Source of the DNA: Bombella saccharophila
Lineage (GTDB): Bacteria; Pseudomonadota; Alphaproteobacteria; Acetobacterales; Acetobacteraceae
Assembly (NCBI RefSeq): GCF_026385475.1
Contig: NZ_JANIDW010000003.1
Location: 62,001 to 126,000, forward strand
Direction: 5' to 3'
DNA: 64,000 nucleotides
The notes beneath the pieces are model-generated. The model saw only the letters and a list, made by a program, of their open reading frames with translations, searched no databases and was not told the DNA's origin. A program made the position numbers and the translations under genes. Positions 43,948 to 53,495 of the stretch are shown here, one piece after another (the stretch's first letter is position 1; each line of letters begins with the position of its first letter).

Positions 43948-45495
43948 TTAGGGCAGAAAAGCGGGCTTTTTTGTAAAGTGGGGTAAGAACTCCTCTAAAA
44001 TAGGGGCCACCGTGCGGAGATGCTGTGTTGATGAAGGTGATAAGAGCAAAAGAGCGCGTTGGAGGTCCTGCGGTTGAACAGTAGGATGTCCTGCCAGCCA
44101 CATGAGCAATCCGCGAACACTTAACCCATCTTCTTCGTTTGCCGGAGGGAGTGGCGTAAAGAGCATGGGGGGAGGTACCGCGGCGGGGATCATCTCCAGC
44201 ACTGTGCTGCCATGGCCTGTTTCGTGTGGGAGCAGGACGGTTTGTTTTACCGGGTCATAGGTAATGTGCAGGCTAACCATCCCAAAGGGGCAAGGTGCGT
44301 CCCCAAGGGTAAAGGGTGTGGCATCTTGTGTGTAAAGCGTTAGGAGATGGGGTGTGCTTTCCTGCCAGAAACCGGCAAAGGGCCTGTGATGTTCTGGTGG
44401 GTCGCACTCTAATAATTGTCCCTCAGTCGAGCGAAGCAAGACCGTACGGCCTGGCTCATAATGCGCAGAAAATTGTGGGTTGAGGGTAAGTACATCCTCC
44501 AATGAAGGTCGGATACGGTCATACAGGAAGGTCTCGTGCCGGACGTGATCTTCTAATGTAAGATCACTATCGTGCAGGAGCCACGCCGCACGTTGTTTTT
44601 CAAGCTGTTGTTGTACGAGGTCGCGTAAGCGAGAGAGACCAGCACGTAGAGCACTCTCGCGCATATGATTAGCAAGCTGGCGCATAAGCTGCACTTTGTC
44701 GCGCTCTGGTGTGGTGATCTGCTCGTTACGGTCATAATGAGCACGCATAGCCGCAGGCAACTCGGTTTCATCATGAGCCTGAGCGCAGATATAATGTTGA
44801 ATTGCTCCCCCCTTCCAAGGGGCGGCTAGTGTAGAGTCGTCATGAGGCTGGTAAGCTTGCCCATCACTACGGATGATAGTCTCGAGTGGAAGGTCAAAAA
44901 GGAAAGGATTGGTGAGCGCATTTGCTTCTGGTAGGTGGTCGAGTCGGGCGAGCAAACGAACAAAGTGATGGTCATGAAATTCTGGCGGAGCATGCCAGAC
45001 ATAATTGTTAATAATATGCCCGGGGGGAGGCATGAGATGCCCCGCCGTCCCGTAAATGCGCCAATGTAGTGCAATGGCAGTGGTGTTGTCTTTAGTGTGT
45101 TGAAAGAGGGAGCGGAGGTCATAATTCGGGCTTAGATACTCATCTGCATCTAAGATGGCGATCCAATCTTCAACAGCGTCCTCGTCCGGTCTGTGGGAGG
45201 TAGATTGGTCTAGCTCTTGTGTAATGTGACGAAGGGACGTCAGCGCAAGGCGCGTTAGGTTTAGGCGGCGCTCTTCGGCGGAGAGTGTGTCGTCAAGTTC
45301 CGCTGCAATCCACGAAACGGGCCAGTCGGCTTGATAAGCTTGGATGGTTTGGCGGCCATTATCAAAGGCCCCACTATCAATCACAACGATGTGCTCCACC
45401 CCCAAGGCAAGATGCCATGCCAGCCATCCAGCTAAGGTGTGATCTGCTTTTTTGAGGAGGAGAGCGCAGGTAAGACGGGGACGCCTAGCGGACAT
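43948..45495 (-). CDS. Large glycosyltransferase-like protein (GT2_4/GT92-type)
   Basis: About 515 residues from the ATG at 45495, which overlaps the stop of the upstream lipoprotein gene by 11 bases; the frame extends to 45534. The N-terminal domain begins with RLTCALLLKKADHTLAGWLAW and HLALGVEHIVVIDSG, the layout of Glyco_tranf_2_4/GT92 enzymes. DWIAILDADEYLSP (about 133) carries the DxDE site. The C-terminal about 200 residues are unassigned. The substrate is not inferable. Confidence 0.75.
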   Translation of the reverse strand: MSARRPRLTCALLLKKADHTLAGWLAWHLALGVEHIVVIDSGAFDNGRQTIQAYQADWPVSWIAAELDDTLSAEERRLNLTRLALTSLRHITQELDQSTSHRPDEDAVEDWIAILDADEYLSPNYDLRSLFQHTKDNTTAIALHWRIYGTAGHLMPPPGHIINNYVWHAPPEFHDHHFVRLLARLDHLPEANALTNPFLFDLPLETIIRSDGQAYQPHDDSTLAAPWKGGAIQHYICAQAHDETELPAAMRAHYDRNEQITTPERDKVQLMRQLANHMRESALRAGLSRLRDLVQQQLEKQRAAWLLHDSDLTLEDHVRHETFLYDRIRPSLEDVLTLNPQFSAHYEPGRTVLLRSTEGQLLECDPPEHHRPFAGFWQESTPHLLTLYTQDATPFTLGDAPCPFGMVSLHITYDPVKQTVLLPHETGHGSTVLEMIPAAVPPPMLFTPLPPANEEDGLSVRGLLMWLAGHPTVQPQDLQRALLLLSPSSTQHLRTVAPILEEFLPHFTKKPAFLP

Positions 45496-45958
45496 AAATG
45501 CGTACCATATTGTTATGAACGGTTGGGTCGGCACTTACGCGCATATCCAGTTGGATAGGGCGTGCCCCAGCGGCCAGAATGTGATGCCCGACGGATGAGA
45601 CTAGATGTTGGGTTATATCATGCAAGGTTTGTCTCTCCGCTTCAGGCGTTTGTTGCATAGGTGTTATGCCCTGAACGATGAACAGGATGTTAGCCTTCCG
45701 GCTTAAGGCCAATTTTGTGGCTTTTTCCACAGCTGGGCCGTATTCGTCTTCTGGTGTGCCATCAATAATTTGCAGGAAGGCCGGCTTGCCGGGGGCTGAG
45801 ACGGGCAAAGCGGGAGCAGCGACGCGCGGCGGCCTCCCCGCTTGTGGGTCAAACGTCCGTTGATCAATAGGATTACAGCCCCAAAGAGGGGTTGCCAGCG
45901 TCATAAGAAAGGCTGAGCGGATCCATAAAGCGGAGCGGTGGGCATAAGAAACCATCAT
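45485..45958 (-). CDS. Putative lipoprotein of unknown function
   Basis: A 157-residue protein with a signal sequence and lipobox TPLWGC (about residue 28), so it is likely an outer- or inner-membrane lipoprotein. A Pro-rich linker follows. The folded part (about 60-157) has KANILFIVQGI and SVGHHILAAGARPIQLDMRV and ends with VRIYVR. No family is recognised. Its last codons overlap the start of the glycosyltransferase by 11 bases, so the two are translationally coupled. It is divergent from gap. Confidence 0.7.
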   Translation of the reverse strand: MMVSYAHRSALWIRSAFLMTLATPLWGCNPIDQRTFDPQAGRPPRVAAPALPVSAPGKPAFLQIIDGTPEDEYGPAVEKATKLALSRKANILFIVQGITPMQQTPEAERQTLHDITQHLVSSVGHHILAAGARPIQLDMRVSADPTVHNNMVRIYVR

Positions 45959-46102
45959 ATATCACTTACTTACAGGAAGCGGGGCATGACGCAAGAGGGT
46001 AGCAGGCTTGCTTTAAAAACTTCATTTTCCCTCTGTTGCTCTGCCACAAGGGTGCTATGGATGGTACGTCCTTTAGCTACCAAATTATGGAGGAAGCGAC
46101 CA

Positions 46103-47125
46103 ATGGCCGTTAAAATTGCAATCAATGGGTTCGGGCGCATCGGGCGTCTGGTTCTTCGTGGGATTATCGAGAGCGGGCGCACAGATGTTGAGCCTGTACT
46201 GATTAACGATCTCGGTTCTGTGGAGGCCAACGCTCACCTCCTGAAGTATGACACCATCCATGGCCGCCTGCCGGCTGAGGTTGAGGTCGTCAATGGTGAC
46301 CTGCTCATCAAGACCCATGCTGGTAAGACCATCGGGCCTATCAAGGTGACCTCTCAGCGTAACCCAGAAGAGATTCCGCTTCAGGGTGTTGATGTGGCGA
46401 TGGAGTGCACAGGCCTCTTTACAGCACGCGATAAAGCCTCTGCCCTGCTGAAAGCTGGTGCAAAGCATGTGCTGATTTCCGCTCCGGGTAAGGATGCAGA
46501 TGCCACCATCGTTTATGGTGTGAATAACGAGGCTCTGAAGCCGGGTATGCAGATCGTTTCCAACGGGTCCTGCACAACCAACTGTCTCTCCCCAGTTGCT
46601 GCTGTGCTGGATGACAAGTTCGGCATCGAGCGTGGTTACATGGTGACAGTTCACTCTTACACGGGTGACCAGCGCACAATCGACACACTGCATAAAGACC
46701 CACGCCGTGCGCGCGCTGCAGCTGTAAACATCATCCCGACCTCCACAGGGGCTGCCCGCGCTGTTGCGCTGGTTCTACCACATCTGAAGGGCAAGTTGGA
46801 TGGTACAGCGATTCGCGTCCCAACGCCGAACGTCTCCCTCGTCTCTTTGGACTTCGTGCCGAAGCGTAAACCATCTTCCATTGAGGAAGTGAACGAGGCC
46901 GTGCGTGAGGCTTCTGAGGGCCGGCTGAAAGGCATCCTCGGCTACAATACAGAGCCGCTGGTGAGCCACGACTTCAACCATGTTGCCTTCTCCTCCACCT
47001 TCGATGCAACGCAGACAGCGTTGGTTGATGGCGGTGAGCTGGTCCGCATCTGCGCATGGTATGACAATGAGTGGGGCTTCTCCAACCGTATGTCCGACAC
47101 AGCGTCTCTCTTTGGGAAACTCTGA
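46103..47125 (+). CDS. gap: Glyceraldehyde-3-phosphate dehydrogenase, type I
   Basis: 340 residues from the ATG at 46103, with GGAGGAAG about 7 bases upstream; the frame upstream is not homologous. [14 protein letters not shown] is the NAD-binding start. The catalytic cysteine is C157 in [10 protein letters not shown], and the catalytic histidine lies in [10 protein letters not shown]. It converts glyceraldehyde-3-phosphate to 1,3-bisphosphoglycerate. Codons are strongly biased, as expected for a highly expressed gene. It is followed after 2 bases by pgk. Confidence 0.97.
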   Translation: MAVKIAINGFGRIGRLVLRGIIESGRTDVEPVLINDLGSVEANAHLLKYDTIHGRLPAEVEVVNGDLLIKTHAGKTIGPIKVTSQRNPEEIPLQGVDVAMECTGLFTARDKASALLKAGAKHVLISAPGKDADATIVYGVNNEALKPGMQIVSNGSCTTNCLSPVAAVLDDKFGIERGYMVTVHSYTGDQRTIDTLHKDPRRARAAAVNIIPTSTGAARAVALVLPHLKGKLDGTAIRVPTPNVSLVSLDFVPKRKPSSIEEVNEAVREASEGRLKGILGYNTEPLVSHDFNHVAFSSTFDATQTALVDGGELVRICAWYDNEWGFSNRMSDTASLFGKL

Positions 47126-47127
47126 TC

Positions 47128-48321
47128 ATGGCTTTTCGCACGCTAGATAAAGCGGAGGTACGCGGTAAACGCGTACTTCTCCGCGCTGACCTGAATGTCC
47201 CCATGCATGAAGGTGCCATCACCGATACAACGCGTATTGAGCGTGTGCTGCCGACCATCCGCGAGCTGATTGAGAAGGGGGCTAAGGTCATCCTTCTCAG
47301 CCACTTCGACCGTCCTAAAGGGAAGGTCGTGCCTGAGATGTCGCTGGCACCGGTGGGTAAGCGTCTGGGTGAGCTGCTAGGTCGCCCGGTTGCTTTTGCG
47401 TCCGACTGCGTTGGGCCGGAAGCTAAAAAGGCGGTTGATGCCCTAAAGGATGGCGATGTCCTCCTGTTGGAGAACACACGCTTCCACGCTGAGGAAGAGA
47501 AGAACGATCCTGCATTCTCCAAAGCATTGGCTGCTAATGGGGATATTTATGTAGATGATGCGTTCTCTGCAGCTCACCGCGCTCATGCCTCGACAGAGGG
47601 TGTAGCCCATCTTCTGCCTGCTTATGCAGGCCGCTTGATGGAAGCTGAGTTGAAGGCTCTTTCCGCAGCTTTGGAGAATCCAAAACGCCCTGTTGGGGCC
47701 GTTATTGGTGGCTCCAAAATCTCCACGAAGCTGGACCTCATCGGCAACGTGTTGGATAAAGTGGATGTGCTGTTCATCGGTGGGGCTATGGCTAATACCT
47801 TCCTCGCTGCTGAGGGTGTGAAGGTTGGCAAGTCCCTCCAAGAGGCCGACATGCACGAGACAGCCCGCAAGATTGCCGCTCATGCTAAAGAGAAGGGCTG
47901 CAAGCTGGTTCTGCCAGTAGATGCCGTTGTCGCGCGTGAGTTCAAAGCGGGTGCGCCTTCTGAGGTTGTGCCGGTGGATAAGGTGCCTGATGACGCCATG
48001 ATCCTCGATGCCGGGCCAAAAACAGCCGAGCTTATCTCCAAGCATTTAGCTGACCTTAAGACTCTGGTCTGGAATGGTCCGCTTGGTGCCTTTGAGATTG
48101 CCCCGTTTGATAAAGCAACGGTGGAAGTGGCTCAGGCCGCAGCGAAGCTGACAGAAGCAGGCAAGCTGCTCACAGTGGCAGGCGGTGGTGATACGGTTTC
48201 TGCTCTGCGTCATGCAGGTGTGGCAGACCGTATGAGCTACGTCTCCACAGCGGGCGGTGCCTTCCTCGAATGGCTGGAGGGTAAGACCCTTCCGGGTGTT
48301 GAGGTGCTACGCGCTAAATAA
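47128..48321 (+). CDS. pgk: Phosphoglycerate kinase
   Basis: 397 residues from the ATG at 47128, two bases after the gap stop. [12 protein letters not shown] (about 15-26) is the signature segment. FDRPKGK near 62, [12 protein letters not shown] in the middle, and WNGPLGAFE and [12 protein letters not shown] near the C-terminus form the substrate and nucleotide sites. It makes ATP from 1,3-bisphosphoglycerate. It is the second gene of the gap-pgk operon and ends at a terminator. Confidence 0.98.
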   Translation: MAFRTLDKAEVRGKRVLLRADLNVPMHEGAITDTTRIERVLPTIRELIEKGAKVILLSHFDRPKGKVVPEMSLAPVGKRLGELLGRPVAFASDCVGPEAKKAVDALKDGDVLLLENTRFHAEEEKNDPAFSKALAANGDIYVDDAFSAAHRAHASTEGVAHLLPAYAGRLMEAELKALSAALENPKRPVGAVIGGSKISTKLDLIGNVLDKVDVLFIGGAMANTFLAAEGVKVGKSLQEADMHETARKIAAHAKEKGCKLVLPVDAVVAREFKAGAPSEVVPVDKVPDDAMILDAGPKTAELISKHLADLKTLVWNGPLGAFEIAPFDKATVEVAQAAAKLTEAGKLLTVAGGGDTVSALRHAGVADRMSYVSTAGGAFLEWLEGKTLPGVEVLRAK

Positions 48322-48345
48322 GACATCGGGTTAAACCGAAGTTTT

Positions 48346-48382
48346 AAAAAGGCGGTTGTCCTTATGGGGTACCGCCTTTTTT
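48346..48382 (+). terminator. Rho-independent terminator of gap-pgk
   Basis: AAAAAGGCGGT pairs with ACCGCCTTTTTT around a 14-base loop, ending in six T. Confidence 0.9.
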
Positions 48383-48397
48383 GATGATGTTATTTAT

Positions 48398-48426
48398 AAA
48401 AATGCGGCTCGTTAAAACGAACCGCA
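48398..48426 (-). terminator. Rho-independent terminator of rpoH
   Basis: On the minus strand TGCGGTTCG pairs with CGAGCCGCA (one G-T pair) around TTTTAA, followed by TTTTTA. It is 44 bases past the rpoH stop and points away from pgk. Confidence 0.85.
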
Positions 48427-48469
48427 GTCTTGCAAGGATGAAAAAGGGCCAGAGGGGGAGAGGGACGCT

Positions 48470-49375
48470 TTAAGCGTCATCCTCTGTGAAGCCTTGCTCC
48501 TTACGGCGGGCTTTTACGGCAGAAGCCATAGCTTTTTGTAATTTCTCCATCGCACGGGCTTCAATTTGACGAATACGTTCGCGTGAGACGCCGTAATGGT
48601 GGGAGAGTTCCTCCAAAGTGGAAGGGTCCTCCTTCAAGCGGCGTTCTGTGAGGATGTGACGCTCACGCTCATTAAGGGTTTGCATCGCTTCAGCGAGGAG
48701 GGCCTTACGGCCATTCATATCCTCATTTTCAGCTAGCGTATCTTCTTGGCTCTCATTTTGGTCCACAAGCCAGTCTTGCCATTCTTGCTCACCATCAATG
48801 CGCAGTGGGGCATTAAGGCTATGATCCGGCGCGGTGAGGCGGCGATTCATGGAGATGACATCTTGCTCTGGCACACCGAGCGTCTTAGCAATATGGTCAA
48901 TCTGCTCTGGTTGAAGGTCGCCTTCCTCATAAGCTTGCATCTGGCCTTTAAGGCGGCGGAGATTGAAGAAGAGTTTTTTCTGCGCAGCTGTGGTCCCCAT
49001 TTTCACTAAGGACCAGCTATGGAGGATATATTCCTGAATAGCCGCACGAATCCACCACATAGCGTAAGTGGCTAAGCGGAAGCCGCGCTCTGGGTCAAAA
49101 CGGCGGACAGCCTGCATCATGCCGATATTGCCCTCGCTGATAAGCTCGCTTACGGGCAGACCATAACCGCGATAGCTCATGGCGATTTTTGCAACAAGGC
49201 GCAGATGAGAAGTCACAAGCTCATGAGCAGCACTGCTATCATGCTTATCTCGCCAGCGGCGGGCTAAATCTAACTCTTGCTCGGATGTGAGGAGAGGAAA
49301 ACGGCGGATTTCCTGAAGATAGCGGGATAAATTGGTCTCCGGCCCAATGGCAGGAAGAGTAGTGGGAGACTTCAT
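48470..49375 (-). CDS. rpoH: RNA polymerase sigma-32 factor RpoH
   Basis: 301 residues from the ATG at 49375, with AAGGAG about 11 bases upstream. The longer frame to 49453 has no homology. Region 2 contains LVTSHLRLVAKIAMSYRGYG, GNIGMMQAVRRFDPERGFR and the TYAMWWIRAAIQEYIL -10 recognition helix. Region 4 ends with the HYGVSRERIRQIEARAMEKL helix-turn-helix. QKKLFFNLRRLK is the RpoH box typical of sigma-32. It controls heat-shock genes. The 228 bases upstream hold no clear gene. Confidence 0.96.
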   Translation of the reverse strand: MKSPTTLPAIGPETNLSRYLQEIRRFPLLTSEQELDLARRWRDKHDSSAAHELVTSHLRLVAKIAMSYRGYGLPVSELISEGNIGMMQAVRRFDPERGFRLATYAMWWIRAAIQEYILHSWSLVKMGTTAAQKKLFFNLRRLKGQMQAYEEGDLQPEQIDHIAKTLGVPEQDVISMNRRLTAPDHSLNAPLRIDGEQEWQDWLVDQNESQEDTLAENEDMNGRKALLAEAMQTLNERERHILTERRLKEDPSTLEELSHHYGVSRERIRQIEARAMEKLQKAMASAVKARRKEQGFTEDDA

Positions 49376-49603
49376 ATAAGCTCGACTCCTTGCACCCAGC
49401 TGGCAAAAGGCAGGGCGACGTTCACCCGTTCTTCTACCACAGGAATGACGCATCCTTTTGCCAACTCTAATTCCTGTCTATTGATATCTCTACCCCCAAA
49501 TAGGGCAGTGGAGGCATGCGTTGTATTTAGGACTCCTATAGGTTCCTTTCTTTTAATCGGCTTTTGCAAAAAACAAAACTTAAGAAAAAGTTATATTGAT
49601 GGA

Positions 49604-50602
49604 TTATGTTTTAAGGCTCTCTATTAAAGCCCGAAAATCCTCCGGCAAAGGGGCTGTAAAATGCAGCATTTCCCGTGTGCGGGGGTGTATAAAACCGAGT
49701 GTTGCGGCATGGAGGGCTTGGCGGGGGAAGTCCAACGCTTCATCGCGCAGTGTCACGGGGAGTTTGCGCGCCGCAGCGGGGATGCGACGAAGATAAACAG
49801 GGTCGCCTAATAAAGGATGCCCATTATGAGAGAGATGAACACGGATTTGATGCGTACGTCCCGTTGCTAAGCGGCACTCCACAAGGGAGACGGCGTTATG
49901 GAATGTTTCCTTTGTTTTATAACGCGTTAGGGCCTGTTTTCCCCCTTGGGTAACAACGGCCATGCGTTTGCGGTCTCGTTTATCGCGGCCGATAGCCCCT
50001 TCAAACTCACCAGCAGGTGGGAGAATCCCCCATGCGAGCGCAAGATAGGCGCGCTCCATCGTGCGGGTAGCAAAGGCTTCGGAGAGTGCTTCATGAGCGA
50101 GGGGGGTTTTCGCAACGACCATCACGCCAGATGTATCTTTGTCTAAACGGTGCACGATTCCGGGTCGTTTCTCTCCTCCAATGCCCTCAAAATCAGGCCC
50201 GCAATGGCCGAGGAGGGCATTTACAAGGGTCCCTGTCTCATTCCCAGGGGCGGGATGGACCACCAATCCGGCGGGTTTGTCCAAGACGATGAGGTCCCTA
50301 TCCTCAAAAAGAATATCCAAGGGGATGCTCTCAGCTTGTGGGCGGGCAGGCTCTGGCGGGGGTAAGCGGAGCTGTATGCTCATTCCTTTACGAAAAGTAA
50401 ATGAAGGGTCTCGTCGGGGGGATCCATTACAGGTAAGATGACCTGTCTCAATCAAGGTTTTGACGCGGGAGCGGGATAATGTCCCGATGATATCGGCGAG
50501 TATACGGTCAGCGCGTTGTCCTGCTTGCTCCTGCGTTACAGTGAATGAGTAGAGTACAGATGCATCTGCAGAGAGAGAATCGGAAATGAGAAAGTCGGAC
50601 AT
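49604..50602 (-). CDS. RluA-family pseudouridine synthase (RluD-like)
   Basis: A 332-residue enzyme with an N-terminal S4 RNA-binding domain (about 26-85, starting GQRADRILADI). The RluA catalytic core carries the active-site aspartate in PGIVHRLDKDTSGVMVVAKT (about 149-168). VVHPAPGNETGTLVNAL precedes it. It most resembles RluD, which modifies helix 69 of 23S rRNA. Its ATG shares the palindrome CATG with the start of the divergent small gene. No strong ribosome site is visible. Confidence 0.92.
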   Translation of the reverse strand: MSDFLISDSLSADASVLYSFTVTQEQAGQRADRILADIIGTLSRSRVKTLIETGHLTCNGSPRRDPSFTFRKGMSIQLRLPPPEPARPQAESIPLDILFEDRDLIVLDKPAGLVVHPAPGNETGTLVNALLGHCGPDFEGIGGEKRPGIVHRLDKDTSGVMVVAKTPLAHEALSEAFATRTMERAYLALAWGILPPAGEFEGAIGRDKRDRKRMAVVTQGGKQALTRYKTKETFHNAVSLVECRLATGRTHQIRVHLSHNGHPLLGDPVYLRRIPAAARKLPVTLRDEALDFPRQALHAATLGFIHPRTREMLHFTAPLPEDFRALIESLKT

Positions 50603-51011
50603 GGCTTCTAGTCTAGTTGGATCTAAAGAGAACAGCGAGCTTTATGCGCCACGTTCCTCCCGTGGTTTGCTAGCTGCCGTAATCATTATGGGGCTCATGA
50701 TCATTATAGGGGCAACTGCACTAGTTGGTGTTATTATTTATCGCGTTGTACATCAATCTGCCGTTTCTACAGAGCGGCCTGCGGCTACGATGATGCAAAG
50801 CGCGGTAGAGCCATCTTCTCTTTCTAGCGTAGCGCGTTTGAAGGTTCCCCGTCTGCCTGGGGAGCATGTTATTATGGTCTCGGCGCGCCAGGATGGAGCA
50901 TTCGCTGTTATGTTAAAAGATGAACAAGGAGGCGTGCGTATTTTGCTGTGGAGCCCAGAGCAGGCACGCATCATTGCAGAATTAACATTAACAGCACCAT
51001 CGTCGCCTTAA
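50601..51011 (+). CDS. Small single-helix membrane protein (DUF6476-like)
   Basis: About 136 residues from the ATG at 50601; an in-frame ATG at 50586 with GAGAGAGA upstream would add five residues. One membrane helix lies at about 25-48 (LLAAVIIMGLMIIIGATALV). A folded C-terminal part carries VMLKDEQGGVRILLWSPEQARII. This fits an alphaproteobacterial DUF6476 protein found next to rluD. Its function is unknown. Its stop abuts the convergent ArsR gene at TTAATTAA. Confidence 0.7.
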   Translation: MASSLVGSKENSELYAPRSSRGLLAAVIIMGLMIIIGATALVGVIIYRVVHQSAVSTERPAATMMQSAVEPSSLSSVARLKVPRLPGEHVIMVSARQDGAFAVMLKDEQGGVRILLWSPEQARIIAELTLTAPSSP

Positions 51012-51335
51012 TTAAGGGCTCGCTGGGTCTATCGCATAGCCGCGTAGGATACTGCTCATCAAGCCAGGGAAGCGCTCCTCTAGCATCGCAAGACGTAATG
51101 TATTGCGATGTTGGACCCCTTCTACACGTGTGTGCAGGATGCCTGCTTCTCGCAACACTTGAAAATGATGTGACATGCTGGATTTAGGCCGTCCGCGTAG
51201 GAGGGTTGTGCAGTTTGCTTCCCCCAAATTGTATAAATGATAGATAATGCCCAGACGCACCGGGTCCGCTATAGCGCGGAGGAGCGGGAGGAGGGCAACC
51301 TCCTCTGGGGCAGGGTGATGATATAACGTGGCCAT
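51012..51335 (-). CDS. ArsR-family transcriptional regulator
   Basis: A 107-residue winged helix-turn-helix. LRAIADPVRLGIIYHLY begins the domain and the recognition helix lies at about 49-66 (GRPKSSMSHHFQVLREAG). The wing follows in TRVEGVQHRNTLRL. There is no obvious metal-binding cysteine pair (one Cys only), so it may sense a redox or organic signal instead of a metal. It is divergent from the old yellow enzyme gene, its likely target. A weak GTTC-N10-GAAC site lies at 51380-51397 between the two starts. Confidence 0.88.
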   Translation of the reverse strand: MATLYHHPAPEEVALLPLLRAIADPVRLGIIYHLYNLGEANCTTLLRGRPKSSMSHHFQVLREAGILHTRVEGVQHRNTLRLAMLEERFPGLMSSILRGYAIDPASP

Positions 51336-51464
51336 GCCTCTCTGTATCGGGAGTCGGAGGGTGTTTTGTCAAGATTGTAGTTCTATATTGATGGAACAAT
51401 AAGCCTGTGTTAGCCTCAACGGCAGAAGGGACGTTTCTCTTCATGTTTGTTAAAGGAGGACGTT

Positions 51465-52544
51465 ATGGCAACGTTGTTTGAGCCCATTTCCTTTGGGGCT
51501 ATTAAGGCGGCTAATCGTGTTGTTATGGCACCGCTTACCCGGGCACGGGCGGGCAAAGATGCTGTGCCGACACCTATCATGGTGGAATATTACGCACAGC
51601 GGGCGACTGCCGGGCTGATTATCTCCGAGGCCGTGGGTATTTCTCGCCAAGGGCTTGGCTGGGCCTATGCTACAGGCATTTGGAATGACGCGCAGGTAAA
51701 GGGCTGGAAGGCCGTCACCGATGCCGTGCATGAGAAGGGCGGTAAGATTGTCTGCCAGCTTTGGCATATGGGGCGGATGGTCCATTCCTCCACAACGGGG
51801 GAGCAGCCGGTGGCGCCGTCTCCTTCCACAGCACCGGGGCACATCCATACCTATGAGGGCAAGGCCCCTTATGAGGAGGCCCGTGCGCTACGTCTGGATG
51901 AGATTCCGGGGATCATTGAGGATTACATCAAGGCTGCGCGCAATGCGATGAAAGCCGGGTTCGATGGTGTGCAGATTCACTCTGCCAATGGTTATCTGCT
52001 TGATGAGTTCTTGCGTGATGGCACGAACCATCGGACGGATGCTTATGGTGGGTCTGTCGAGAATCGTCTGCGTCTGCTGCGTGAGGTGACGGAAGCTGTC
52101 ATTAAGGAAGTTGGGGCCGAGCATGTCGGTGTTCGTCTCTCCCCGAATGGCGAGGTGCAGGGCACGATAGATAGCAAGCCGGAAACTGTCTTTATCCCGG
52201 CAGCGAAGATGTTGAATGACCTCGGTGTGGCATGGCTGGAGCTGCGTGAAGCTAATCCTTCCAGCACCTTTGGCGGGGCTACAGAGCAGCCTAAATTATC
52301 GCCAGAAATCCGCAAGGTGTTCACCCGTCCGCTGGTGCTGAATCAGGAATATACGCGTGATGACGCTCTGAAGGCCGTGGCAGAAGGCAAGGCAGATGCT
52401 ATCAGCTTTGGGCGCGCCTATATTGCTAACCCGGACCTCGTGCGCCGCTTGAAGGAGGATTTACCGCTTCAACAAGATGATATGGCCACATGGTACGGCC
52501 CGATTGAGGCGAAAGGCTATACGGATTATCCGTTTGCCAAGTAA
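51465..52544 (+). CDS. Old yellow enzyme-family NAD(P)H:flavin oxidoreductase (alkene reductase)
   Basis: 359 residues from the ATG at 51465, with AAGGAGG 5 bases upstream. It is an FMN-binding TIM barrel. FEPISFGAIKAANRVVMAPL is the family start, QLWHMGRMVH gives the active-site region, and HSANGYLLDEFLRDGTN (about 174-190) holds the substrate-binding His/Asn pair. ISFGRAYIANPDL binds the FMN phosphate. It reduces activated C=C bonds and is often induced by electrophiles. The divergent ArsR gene is a likely regulator. Confidence 0.94.
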   Translation: MATLFEPISFGAIKAANRVVMAPLTRARAGKDAVPTPIMVEYYAQRATAGLIISEAVGISRQGLGWAYATGIWNDAQVKGWKAVTDAVHEKGGKIVCQLWHMGRMVHSSTTGEQPVAPSPSTAPGHIHTYEGKAPYEEARALRLDEIPGIIEDYIKAARNAMKAGFDGVQIHSANGYLLDEFLRDGTNHRTDAYGGSVENRLRLLREVTEAVIKEVGAEHVGVRLSPNGEVQGTIDSKPETVFIPAAKMLNDLGVAWLELREANPSSTFGGATEQPKLSPEIRKVFTRPLVLNQEYTRDDALKAVAEGKADAISFGRAYIANPDLVRRLKEDLPLQQDDMATWYGPIEAKGYTDYPFAK

Positions 52545-52567
52545 AAGCAGGCCATAAAGTATAATGA

Positions 52568-52604
52568 TGGGGTGGTGCTGGGTTTTCTGGCTCCACCCCA
52601 TTTT
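52568..52604 (+). terminator. Rho-independent terminator of the old yellow enzyme gene
   Basis: TGGGGTGG (52568-52575) pairs with CCACCCCA (52593-52600), followed by TTTT. Confidence 0.85.
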
Positions 52605-52616
52605 ATATGGCAGCTG

Positions 52617-53420
52617 TTAGCTGAGGGGGCGGGTCAGCTCGTATAGGGCTACCGCAGAAGCGTTGGAGACATTTAGGCTCTCCATCGGGCCAGACATGTA
52701 AATGGAGGCAATCTCATCACATGTCTCCCGTGTTAGGCGGCGTAGCCCTGCCCCCTCGGCCCCTAGAACGAGAGCCACACGGCGTTGACCAAGCTGGGTG
52801 CGGTCTAAGCGCGTCCCACCAGCATCTAACCCCACGACCCAGAAGCCCGCTTTTTGTAAGCTTTGCAGCGTGCGGGAGATATTCGTTTCCCGAATGATGG
52901 GCACAATATCCAATCCGCCAGAGGCCGCTTTGGCCATAGTCCCGGTTTCATCAGGTGTGTGACGGTCTTGCACGATGAGAGCAGCGGCCCCAAAAGCGGC
53001 GGCAGAGCGTAGAATGGCCCCGATATTGCGCGGGTCTGTTACTTGGTCCAATACAAGGATAGGGCCGGGGCGGTCGATCACATCCACAAGAGCCGGGTTT
53101 TCCAACGGCTCGACATTGAGGCACACCCCTTGATGCACGGCCTCTTTACCGCAGAGGGCATCTAGCTCCTCCCGGCTGACGATGCGCGGTTGATGCGCTG
53201 TTTGGGGAAGGGCAGCCTCGGCCTCCTTGGTGGCAAGCAGGGCGTAAATAACGCGCGCAGGGTTGAGGAGGGCGGCCTCTACAGCATGTTGACCATAGAG
53301 CCAATAACCCTTGCCAGCAGCGGGGGCTCCATGCCGCGTTGTTTGACGACGGGAGCGATTGCGGGAGAGATTTTGCGCCTCTGGCAAAGCCACACGGCGT
53401 GAGGATGATTTTTTAGCCAT
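52617..53420 (-). CDS. rlmB: 23S rRNA (guanosine-2'-O-)-methyltransferase, TrmH family
   Basis: A 267-residue SpoU/TrmH enzyme. A basic N-terminal tail precedes the substrate-binding domain that starts WLYGQHAVEAALLNP (about 40). The knot domain carries LVLDQVTDPRNIGAILRSAAAFG (motif 1), VLGAEGAGLRRL (motif 2) and ESLNVSNASAVALYEL (motif 3). This layout fits RlmB, which methylates G2251. It starts about 75 bases from tRNA-Tyr, which is on the opposite strand. Confidence 0.93.
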   Translation of the reverse strand: MAKKSSSRRVALPEAQNLSRNRSRRQTTRHGAPAAGKGYWLYGQHAVEAALLNPARVIYALLATKEAEAALPQTAHQPRIVSREELDALCGKEAVHQGVCLNVEPLENPALVDVIDRPGPILVLDQVTDPRNIGAILRSAAAFGAAALIVQDRHTPDETGTMAKAASGGLDIVPIIRETNISRTLQSLQKAGFWVVGLDAGGTRLDRTQLGQRRVALVLGAEGAGLRRLTRETCDEIASIYMSGPMESLNVSNASAVALYELTRPLS

Positions 53421-53495
53421 AATCCCCTGTATAATCCCTTAACCACGCATTGACATAGCCCGAAATGCATATTATCACACGCCCAACCTGAGTAC

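Noticed and set aside
49420-49480. A sigma54-like TGGCA...TGC element upstream of rpoH
   Set aside because: The spacing between the GG and GC elements is one base short of the required distance, so it is probably chance.
49372-49569. A 65-codon minus-strand frame overlapping the rpoH start
   Set aside because: It overlaps the 5' end of rpoH in another frame, has no convincing ribosome site and no recognised family. A leader peptide cannot be excluded.
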